Made by a program: the position numbers and the translations under genes. The notes under the pieces were generated by a model. That model saw only the letters and a program-made list of their open reading frames with translations, ran no database searches and was not told where the DNA came from. This document shows, one piece after another, positions 33,405 through 42,800 of a DNA stretch of 64,000 nucleotides. Every line of letters begins with the position of its first letter. Within the stretch, counting starts at the first letter, position 1. This DNA is from Mesostigma viride (Eukaryota > Streptophyta > Mesostigmatophyceae > Mesostigmatales > Mesostigmataceae): the NCBI GenBank assembly GCA_009746045.1, contig RPFO01000154.1, positions 4,158,763 to 4,222,762 of the forward strand, given 5' to 3'.

Positions 33405-33745
33405 CCTTAATTAGGAACATAACTCCGTTGGGAGTATATGTAGCACATAGCCCTGAGAGGGGGCATATGAGCCTATATAATACATTCTAATAAGCTACTT
33501 CCTGCAAGGGTGGGAATGTAAACAACACTTGCTCTAGGTGCACTAGGGCACCTGCACCACCCAGAGTCTCGGGCAACTCCCAGCTAAGGGGAGCCCGTCA
33601 TAGGTGGGGAAGATCAGCATAGCTATACAAGAGCTAGGGCATGGCGTCTCAGCAGGGAGTGACTCCCTGCATGGGCACTGCATAATAAAATAAAGCTAGG
33701 CATCATCTGGAGGGTGGCTCATCATAGGCCCACATGTACATGACT
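33405..33745 (-). repeat. dispersed repeat family A, copy 2
   Basis: Reverse complement of 10262-10606. In element orientation it runs from 33745 to the stem-loop CTCCCAACGGAG and tail at about 33400-33430. Here the join to GTTCCTAATTAA is intact. Confidence 0.8.
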
Positions 33746-33799
33746 CAAAATGCTAGGCCTCAGCTGGTATAGTGCCTGTAGTAGGCGGGCATGTACAAG

Positions 33800-35243
33800 G
33801 CCACTGTCTAACTATTCTACACTACTGCTGCTGTATTCCCCTAGGCTGGGGCTTCTGGGGTCGCTGGGGCCGCGGTGGTCGAGGGGGTCGCGTGCCAGGG
33901 CTTGTGGCCGACGTAGATGGCCGCCCCCTAGCTTCCAGTACACCGGCTGGCCCGCCTTGGTCTGCCGGAGCTGGAGGTAGGTCGGCCATAGCTCCCGTCG
34001 CCGTTGTTGCTGCGCCATGCAGGGTCAAGTCGTCGTCCACGGTGAAGGGAGTGTTCTCGAGCCGCTTGCGGCGTCTGAGAAACGAAATCTTGTCCGCTGG
34101 GCTCTCAAAGATGAGAAGAAGCGGAGGCGCCCCTGCCTTACCCCGCGCGCGGGGGAGGCGGTGGGCGGTCAGCTTAATCTCACTAAGAAGGCCCATGCGT
34201 GCAAGGATTTTGCTCTCAAACGCACGTGCAAGCTTCTCAGTCGGAATTCTCACCTTCCTCGATGTCGAAGTTCTTGAGTATGGCGTCGAGGCTGCGCTTG
34301 GCGAGCTCGGCCTCCTTGCGGAGGTCAAGCTGCTGCCGCGCTGGAGCTGGGCTGCGACGGCGGAGGTGGTGGAGGTGGTGTGCTGCTTAAGCATGTCCGC
34401 CCATGCAGGTCGTGATGGGAGGAGCATCGCCGGCCAGGCCAGCAGCTAGGGGCTGGCTTGGCGGCAATGTCCTTCACCGCCTGCATGGGCGGTGAGGCCT
34501 GCGGTGTTCTGCAGGACCTCGATAGCGATGGCATTATCCTTAAGACGCTGGTCGATGTCGCGGAGCTGGGCGGTGATGGAGTCGGTGGGGGCGGAGGGGG
34601 GGGGGGGGCGGAGGCGAGGAGGGTGGCGGTGGTGCAGTGGGGATGGTGGGGAGCTCAGCAGCCAGCGTGCGACCCACAGCTGCCACATCTGCAGTTAGGG
34701 GCGTCACGTGCTGCATGTGAGATGGCTTCTTGGAGGTGCATGGAGGAGGATTAGGTGGATTCGGTCAAGGGGGAGGGGGTCCAGAGGTCCGCGACAGAGC
34801 GCTGAAGGATGGAAAAGAGGGCGGCGAGCTGAAGACGGGGGCGAGACCAGTGGGCCAGGTTCTCAGGTCGGTGAGTAAACCTGCCGTCAGGTCCAGTGCG
34901 GAGGTGACTAAGGCTTTGAAGGCGTTGGCACAGGTCGAAAATGGAGGCGTATGACCCAAAAACACGAGCTCCAGTATCCTGATGGGTGGCATGTCGAAAT
35001 AGCCGCGGGTCTGGCATCGTCGAAGGTGGAAAATAACCCGTCGACGTCAAAGTCGCGCTCAGACCAGCTCGGTTTGGTTGGGCGGCTGCGTTTGGGCTCA
35101 GGCGAGGCTGAGGGCGAGGCTGAGGGCGAGGCAGGAAGCCCGGCCGGGAGGGTGCTGGGCGACCACCAGTGCGCGACTAGTGTCACCGCTGCCTGCCGGG
35201 CTTGGGGGTGAAGCTGCAGCCGGAGCTGCAGACGTATTTTCAT
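33800..35243 (-). pseudogene. LINE ORF1-like protein (coiled coil plus RNA-binding C-terminus), frameshifted
   Basis: Read across three or more frames from 35243 downward. It starts with a Ser/Pro-rich part (ERDFDVDGLFSTFDDAR), then a coiled-coil-like stretch (ITAQLRDIDQRLKDNAIAIE, about 34560). The C-terminal region, VRIPTEKLARAFESKIL and PPLLLIFESPADKISFLRRR with VDDDLT, is followed in another frame by RRELWPTYLQLRQTKAGQPV and YWKLGG. This order and the F-x-S-x-x-DK...LRRRK...DDLT pattern resemble L1-type ORF1 proteins, which bind element RNA. The matching ORF2 is missing because repeat A follows at 33745. Confidence 0.68.
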
Positions 35244-35446
35244 TGCCGAGCGCAGCCGTCTGGCTGCGTTGCGTCGATGGGCGTTTGCTCATCGTATATT
35301 GCGTAATAGCTTCGGAAAATGATATATCAGCATGCGCGTCGTAGAAAGACGCGTCGATTGTGATATTCGCGGCTAAATTCGGTGCTCAAAGTTATGAGCT
35401 CCGCCGTCAGCCATATGGCTACCTCGTGGCTCGTAAATTACTATCC
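35244..35446. other. unassigned, possibly LINE 5' region
   Basis: Lies upstream of the ORF1 frame on the minus strand; no motif seen. A TACCTCGTGGCTCGTAAATTA patch near 35418 echoes the CACTA subterminal repeats. Confidence 0.35.
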
Positions 35447-35735
35447 TTACAACTGATGGTATACGCAAGGATAGATGGCAAGTAGTGATGAAGGAGACCA
35501 CCCCTAAGTCTGTGGGGGCTCCGCGTGTGACCGCGTATGGCATTCATAGCGATTCGGGCCGCGGTGCCCACACCCCTGTAACTAGGACCTAGATAGCTTA
35601 CACCATCCATTCCATCCCATGTTCCCCTCCCACTGAGGACTTATGCTCACGTGACAGTCAAGTGTCTATTAATTAATTAATTAATTAATTTATTAATTAA
35701 TTAATTAATTAATTAATTAATTAATTAATTAATCC
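35447..35735 (+). repeat. 5'-truncated LINE 3' end with TTAA tail
   Basis: Nearly identical to 37218-37440: the coding end (MKKTTPKPVGAPRV region), TAG stop, 3' UTR CTGAGGACTTATGCTCACGT, then about 70 bp of TTAATTAA repeat. Confidence 0.85.
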
Positions 35736-35749
35736 ATTCCATCCCATGT

Positions 35750-37354
35750 TCCCCGCCAACTACAGAGGAGTCTGCATCCAGAGCGCCGCACTCAAGTTGT
35801 TCATGCGCATGATCCTCAACCGCCTTCGTTCTGCTCTCGACTGTCACCTTGGGGAAAGTCAAATGGGCTTCCGTCCTGGGTGCAACACCGTCATGGCCAT
35901 CTTCGTCGCACGTCGCCTCTTCGAGGAAATCGCTCTCCTGCAACCTGGTGAGTTTCCCGCCATCCTGATCTTCGTCGACTTCATCAAGGCTTTTGATTCT
36001 GTCCTCTGGGACGCTCTATGGGCTGTACTTGCTCGCGCTCGCGTCCCCACTCCCCTGATTACCGTCATCCGCACACTGTATGATCGAGGGGTCGACCACT
36101 TCGGTGCGCACTCAACACGGCATTACCCCGCCATGCCCACTGCAGACCGGCGTCTGGCAGGGTTGCGTCCTGTCGCCGTACCTGTTTATTATTGTAGTGG
36201 GTTATGTTATGCGCCAGGCACGTGCTCGCTTTGCTAGCATTGCAGGCCGTGCCCCTGGCCTAGCGATCACGAACGAGCTTGGGGAAGGGGGGCCGACTAA
36301 CAAGCAGAATTTACTAGCTGACCTCATTTATGCCGACGACATCACGCTCATCGAGAAGCCGGAGTCTGCCCAACTCTGGCTGGACTGCCTGGCGCTCGAG
36401 GCTCGGGCGGTTGGTCTAGAAATCAGCCCCAAAACGGAGGCCCTAGCCCTCGGCATGGCAGGGCCCCCACCCACACTCCGCCTCTTAGACGATGCCGAGG
36501 TCCACTACCCTCCTTCAGGCCGCTTCAAGCTGCTCAGCAGTTGGCTTCCCAACTGCGAGGACTGGGGGTCTCTGCCCTTTCTCCTGTAGTGCACACACAG
36601 GGATTAAAAGCACTTCGGTGCTCCGTGACTCCCCAACGGGAGCACGAGTTTAATTAATTAATTAATTAATTAACTGCGAGGACGACATGACGGCACGGAT
36701 CGGCATGGCGTGGGCGCACCTCCATGACCACCGCCGCTGGTGGAGCAACCCCGCCCTACCCCGGATCGTCAAGCATGACCTCTTCCAGGTCGTCATTCTG
36801 ACGATCCTGACCTACGGCGCCGAGACGTGGACACTGACGCAGGAGCTGGAGCAACGACTCGACGGCGCCGTCACCAAGATGCTGCGCAAGGCCGCCCTTA
36901 ACATCCCCTTTGGTTTGCACATTAGTAATGAGGATTTGTACGCTGATTTGCCCTATGTTTCCCACATTATTAGGCACAGGGGCCTGGGCCTAGCCGGGCA
37001 CCTGGCCCGCACAGATCAGGTAGATACATCAGATAGACTAGCTGGCACCAAGCCCCCCAGCCTGGGCGATATGTCCTCACCTGGCGTGCCCCCGGCCGCG
37101 CGCGGCAGGGCCGCCACCCGTGGACTTTTCGTGATAGACTCGGCATGGACATGTGCTACACTAGACGTGACGGGCTCACCCCCGGGCAGCCTCCTGGTTT
37201 GTCTGTAATATGGAGGCAGATGGTGCGCAAGGATAGATGGCAAGTAGTGATGAAGAAGACCACCCCCAAGCCTGTGGGGGCTCCGCGTGTGACCAAGTAT
37301 GGCATTCATAGCGATTCGGGCCGCGGTGCCCACACCCCTGTAACTAGGACCTAG
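35750..37354 (+). pseudogene. LINE reverse transcriptase gene, 5'-truncated, with a 109-bp insertion
   Basis: RT blocks in order: NYRGVCIQSAALKLFMRMIL, GESQMGFRPGCNTVMAIFVA, ILIFVDFIKAFDSVLWDAL (first catalytic Asp), a frame change near 36120, QTGVWQGCVLSPYLFIIVVG, LADLIYADDITLIEK (YADD) and LEISPKTEALALG. The thumb and C-terminal part (LTYGAETWTLTQELEQRLDG, HIIRHRGLGLAGHLARTD) follows the 109-bp insertion at 36563-36671. The last segment shifts frame near 37180 and ends at TAG 37352. This is a typical LINE ORF2 without the N-terminal endonuclease. The sequence just before it repeats CCATTCCATCCCATGTTCCC from the LINE 3' UTR, an odd junction. Confidence 0.9.
36563..36671 (+). mobile_element. 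short repeat-B insertion with 12-bp target duplication
   Basis: Starts TGGGGGTCTCTGCCC, includes AGCACTTCGGTGCTCCGTGA and CTCCCCAACGGGAGCACGAG, and ends in TTAATTAA repeats. AACTGCGAGGAC flanks it at 36551-36562 and 36672-36683. Deleting the insert and one copy restores the LINE frame (NCED-DMTARIG). Confidence 0.93.
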
Positions 37355-37610
37355 ATAGCTTATACCATCCATTCCATCCCATGTTCCCCTCCCACTGAGG
37401 ACTTATGCTCACGTGACGCAGTCACGTGTCTATTAATTAATTGTCCTCAGACTGCGTCACGTGAGCATAAGTCCTCAGTGGGAGCGGAACACGTGTCTAT
37501 TAATTAATTAATTAATCCCATGTTCCCCTCCCGCTGAGGACTTATGCTCACGTGATGCAGTCACGCGTCTGTTAATTAATCAATCAATTAATTAATTACT
37601 TGATTAATTA
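37355..37610. repeat. three LINE 3' ends, one inverted, with TTAA tails
   Basis: The 3' UTR of the LINE ends at about 37440 with a CACGTGAC-GCA-GTCACGTG hairpin and TTAA tail. A reverse-complement copy follows (about 37441-37490), then a third direct copy (about 37517-37575). They appear to be nested short 3'-end insertions. Confidence 0.8.
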
Positions 37611-37999
37611 ATTAATGAAGCATCATAAACCCGATCTTAGGGCGCACTTCATCGGGATTTTTTTTTGCTGCAGTCTGAGGTGGGGTCGAGAGAAAATCTG
37701 CGACCAAACAGGCACCCATCTGTGAATGACGCAATATGCTGTTCGATTCCGCAAATTTTCTGACAAAAAAAATCACTGGTGGACCAAATAATACCGTAGG
37801 AGGATAAGCGTAAAATTTCAACCTTGATAATGCCTTTCTACGCGCTCAACATCGCCTGCCAGACCGCCATGCCTGTCGCCCGGAATTCGGTCAACGTCGT
37901 GCACGTGCTCACCAAAATTTGTATTTGGCGCCACTTTTCGGGTTAACCGCTTACGAGGTCGGACTTTGGCGCGGCTCGTACCGTTGTGCTTAGATTGCA
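37611..37999. other. intergenic, no gene seen
   Basis: No feature recognised. Confidence 0.4.
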
Positions 38000-38139
38000 G
38001 CTGTGGCTTGCCTCCGGGCATGAGGGAAGACGGTTATCTCTGCCCCCTTCCCAGCGTGCAACATACAGGGACGAAAAGCACTTGAACTCTGTATTATTGT
38101 GCTCCGTGACTCCCCAACGGGAGCGCATTAACTAATTAA
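38000..38139 (+). repeat. repeat family B, diverged copy
   Basis: CAGCTGTGGCTTGCCTCCGG, TATCTCTGCCCCCTTCCC and CTCCCCAACGGGAG, with a short TTAA-containing tail into which the next element inserted. Confidence 0.75.
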
Positions 38140-39482
38140 CCCTTAGTCCGCTAACCCCCCGACCTGTCGGGGGGTTTGACTAACGGTCGAATTTCGCGCC
38201 GCGCCGCAAGCGCCGCGCCACTTGTGACGGAGGACAGTTGTCCGGTGGGTCTGGGAACACTTAGGGACGAAGGTGATGCATAGGTTTGGGGGTAATATTC
38301 GCCATAGCCTGGTAATTACAACGTGCATTGAGAATGTATCACGTGACTTTGGCGGGAAATTTTCGCTCGCGCGCGCGCGTAATGAGATATGGCTGCCAAC
38401 GTGCCGCTGTCACGAAATTTTTGCGTCTCGCGGCTTGAAACGGTTCAGAATGTTGCTCAGAATGACGATGCATGATTTTCGTAGGTCAGGCACGGCCAGA
38501 TTTATAGGGTTGGGAAAAAACAGGTAGGAAAATAGAACTTTCCTGGTCGTCAGTTCCAGACGATTCATAGCTTATCATAGGTCGATTTTCTCCCTATGGC
38601 CGGGCAATCTGCGCCAGCCCGGGCATCAAGTTTGGGTAAGGGACGTCAGCTGCAGCGATTGCTGAGAATGCGGACTAGTTTAGTGGCCATCTTTGCACGG
38701 AACATCAACCTGGTAGTCATGGCGGATCATGCAGTATGCGGCTATGGCGGCCTTTGCCTGTAGAGCATCAGTATGTGTGAGATATGAGGGTCCCGGCCAG
38801 CGGAGTCCGGGTAGGGCATGAACGAGCCAGGTACGACAGCGTATTTGCGTGTTGTTTGCAGCGGAATACGTATCCCATGCATTATAAATGAGGATTTTAT
38901 GCATGCATATTTCAGCAAGCTTCCATGCCTGTTGTAAAGAGTGGTATTAGCCCTGAAAGTGCCCAGTTTATGGCATTTCTTTGGAGTTTATCACTCCGTC
39001 AGTGCAGGTAGGCAACGTGTTTGTATTCCAGCACTTTTGGCAGCCTTTGATGGCTTGTTATAATGCATTACTGTGTTGCATGTCATAGATAGCTGTTTAC
39101 ACGCGCGTAATCCACACACATGTATGAGCACGTTATATAGGGGTAATGGGTTATCCAGGTGGTCTGACCCAAGGAAACCACCATTGGACTATCCAACTAA
39201 GTTGTCCAATGTTGGTATTGAGATTCCCTACCCTTCCTGGGAAGTTAGGGGGGGGTAGACTTTTCCTTGGGGAAAAAAGATCGTCTTTTGGCCAACTTTG
39301 AGTGGAGCTATCATCCAAATGCTTTGATAAACCCGTGGTATTATTGCATATTCTGAAAGCCCTTGAAGTGTAGATACTCCTAGCATCTTGGTTGGGGGTA
39401 TTTGGAGTTGTAGCCTGTGAGTTATGATTTTTTTCATTTTCAGGGGTATGAAAGTGCCAAAAATGGGTCAGCGGACTAAGGG
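38140..39482. mobile_element. non-autonomous piggyBac-like element, 1,343 bp
   Basis: Terminal inverted repeats CCCTTAGTCCGCTAACCC (38140) and the reverse complement of CCCTTAGTCCGCTGACCC (ending 39482) have one mismatch in 18 bp. TTAA flanks both sides (38136-38139, 39483-39486). A TTAA target and CCC-starting ends are the hallmarks of piggyBac elements. No transposase frame is visible, so it would depend on one elsewhere. A GC hairpin (AACCCCCCGAC...GTCGGGGGGTT) lies just inside the left end. Confidence 0.85.
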
Positions 39483-39486
39483 TTAA

Positions 39487-39831
39487 TTAATATTGCGCTG
39501 AAGCAAAACACAGCAGAATGCAGAAAAATGAAGCATTTGGACGTAGGCACCAGATACAAGCAAGTAAATACTTCTCTTTGTTTCGAATAAAATTGTGGTA
39601 TACAAATAAATAGACTGGTGCGCAGAGCGCATCCACCGATTGATACACATTATGGCACCAAGCAGAAAGCTCAGCCACAGCAAACTTCTCGTGAACACAA
39701 CAGCGCTCGCTGACAATAGGGTTCAACAAGTCGAGCTCTGCAGGTCAATCCGGCTTGGCATGCATATGGAGCCCCCCCAAACTTGGCACATGCACCGTTT
39801 CACAGTGGCATTCCAGACTGGGGGTGAAATG
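39487..39831. other. 3' flank of TilS
   Basis: Non-coding; AATAAA-like and TTTATT stretches near 39587-39610 could act in 3' end formation of the minus-strand gene, unproven. Confidence 0.35.
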
Positions 39832-42800
39832 CTAGGTGTCGAACGGCCAACCAACATTCCAGCCCCATCCACCGTATATCACATGCTGCAAGGGGCTCAA
39901 GGGGCAAAACTGAACTTCCACCATGTACAGTGGGAAGCACCTGCTGAAGCCAAGGTGAGGGATGGCCAGTAGATCCCCCGACGCGTCGCACAGGACGGGC
40001 AGCGTTTCAAGCACATGCAGTGACAAGTGGTGGGCCTTGGCCATGGATGTGGCCGACGCTGCAGCACGGGCAGTGCTCCACCGCAGGGAAAGGTTTTCTT
40101 GATGCTGTTCTGGGGACAAGGCTTGGGGCTGGGGCCCGATCGAGACATAATCCAGATCCCTGAACAGGCCAAGGGTACCTTGATGCAGTGAGTGCGGCAG
40201 CCACTCTTTGCGGGGGTCCATGGGCAACTCATCCACCACCCTCACCGGGTCATTGCCGCGAGACAATCCATTCTCGTCCTCATGAGCAACTGCGAACAAG
40301 TGATGGCAGCATCCCTCATACCCACACCCAGACACACTCCCAGGGATACCTGGAGGGGGATCACACGGCCGTACACAGCCAGCTGTACCGGGCCCCACCC
40401 TGCCCCCGTTGCCGCTTCCAAGTTCAGGCACACACGCTCCGTCCACGTCGTCCGCAACACCCCGCGACCAATGCTCAAGCGCCTGCCAATCCGTTGCCCT
40501 CAGATGGCGTACAAAGATTCCATGGGCCTCACACGAACAGGTGTTAGGGGCACCAAGGGGAGGGCCGCCCGCAACGGTGCTAGCCTGCTGCCTGTTGACA
40601 ACAGCTGCTTGCTTCAGGGATCCACGAGACCCCTGACCCTCACATTCCTCTTCATGTTCACCCACCCACCCTGCCTTTGACAACAAACCGGTTGTTAGGC
40701 CTTGTGAGGGGGCATCACAGGGACAGGGGAGAGGCCTTGCCTCCCCTGCGGGCTGCCGGAATCGCAGTACAAAGCGGCTGTCAAAGCGGACGGATCCGCC
40801 CCAGGGGAGGGGCACCCAGCCAGGGTGTTCATTGCCAGGGTGTTCCTTGCCGCCATGCGGCCGGCTGACCGGCATAATAAGAATGACATCGTCGCTCAGG
40901 GTGGACCGCGAAGATGACTGCTGGTGGGCCATGGCCGCAGGGGGGGGCGGGGGGGAGCAAGGACGAGTCCCTTGTACGGACGAATCTGCCCTTGTCCCTC
41001 TGTTCGCATCCCTGCTGGCAGTGCCACTGTTCCTGCAGTCGCCAATGCTGTTGTTGTCATTGCTGCTGCTGCTGCTGTCGTTGCCATGGATGCAAAGGGG
41101 CACCCTGCCGTGTGGGTACACAATTGAATCCGCCGCACGTCCCTGTCCCTCCCCCATCCACCACTCCACACGCGTGCCCCCCGCGACAAACGGCAGTGCT
41201 GGCGCCGACACCGCCAACGGCATGCCACCATCGGCCCCGGGATTCACATTGTCCAAGACGCGCTTCTGCCCTCCCCTGGCAGGGTGCCGCAACAGGCGGG
41301 CGTACAGCTCGCGCGTGCTGCGCAGGCGGGGCGGGTAGGCCGACTGCGACACAAACTGGAGCAAGCAGGAGAGAGCACGCAGAGCGATGGCGTGCGAACG
41401 GGGGGTGGACCACCTGCACAGGGCGTCACCTGGCAGGGACCTGCCTGCTGCCGCTCGCCCTATGGCCCCAGCTGTGGCTTGCCAGGGGGCACCTGTGGCT
41501 GCTGATGTCGCCCCTCCCTGGACTACTCCCACCCCCCTTCCTCCTTTCCCGCTTTCTTCCTCCTTGCTTCTTCTTCCCTCTTCCTCTCCCCCTTGCCCCT
41601 CGCCTTGCCCCTCGCCTTGCTCCGCCAGTCGTTCCCTGTCTCCTCCCTGGCCGCTCTCTCGCCTTCCTTCTCCTCCTCCACCGTCCTGCACACATCCTTG
41701 CCTATTCCCTCCTCCCTGCCCTCTACCTTCCCCTCCTGCTTCCCTTCCCCCCTGCCAACAGCGGCGTACCGGCTCCCCTCGTTCCCCTCCTCTTGTCACC
41801 CCGCCCTCCTCTCCTACTACCCGTGCTGGCCTGCCCCTACCACATGTCTCCCTGCCTTCAAACGTGTCTCCTTCCACCTCCATTTGCCCTAGGGCTCCCA
41901 ATTCGTCATCGATGGCTGCTGCTCCCTCGGCTTCCGCTTCTGCTGTCGCTTCTGCTGTTGCTGCCGCTGCAGAGCCCACTCCCCCCCTGCCTTCTGCCAT
42001 CACCCGCAACGCAACCACGTCTACCAGCACGGTGCCGTATGGCGTGACGGATGCCACCGATGCCACCAGCGCGGCCACCACGTTGGTCGTCTCCACACGC
42101 ACGCGCTGGCACAGGGCCACTACACGCCGCAGGTCCGCCAGGGGGAAAGCTGAGGGGGAAGCCTCGTCATGACCGAGCTCCCCAACGCCACTTATGAAGG
42201 GTTTCTCCAAAGGAAAGCTTCCGGGCTCCTCTGGGGCGCGGTCGATGGTCGCAGGGTCGCCAGATGGTCCCAGGGAGGGGATGGGTGTGGCCTGCAGACG
42301 CATGAACACGCAAAAATAATACTATATCGTGATAAGTACTAATAAACATAGATAATAAGCATATAGTAGTGTAACGATCGAATGTGATGACGCACCGACG
42401 GCCAATCCGTTGACCCGTGCTTGCATGCGTAAATGTAACCAAATAGGGAAGAATAATAATGGGAACTATTCACGCAGCTTCATGGAGAAGCGAAACAAGG
42501 GGGGAGGAGTACCAAAAAGGGAAGAAGAATAGCATAGTGACCGTGACATCCATGAGACAACCAGCACAGCCTCGACATTACTACAGTATAGTGACCGTGA
42601 CATCCATGAGACAACCAGCACAGCCTCGACATTACTACAGTACAGTGACCCTGGTATCCATGGGACAACCAGCACAGCCTCGACATTACTACAGGATAGT
42701 GACCGTGACATCCATGAGACAACCAGCACAGCCTCGACATTACTACAGTACAGTGACCGTGACATCCATGAGACAACCAGCACAGCCTCGACATTACTAC

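Noticed and set aside
38152-38176. GC hairpin CCCCCCGAC...GTCGGGGGG as a bacterial-type terminator
   Set aside because: Eukaryotic context, and it lies just inside the end of a piggyBac-like element; more likely subterminal structure.
40914-42172. Plus-strand frames opposite TilS exon 2
   Set aside because: Antisense shadows of a GC-rich, low-complexity exon; no domains.
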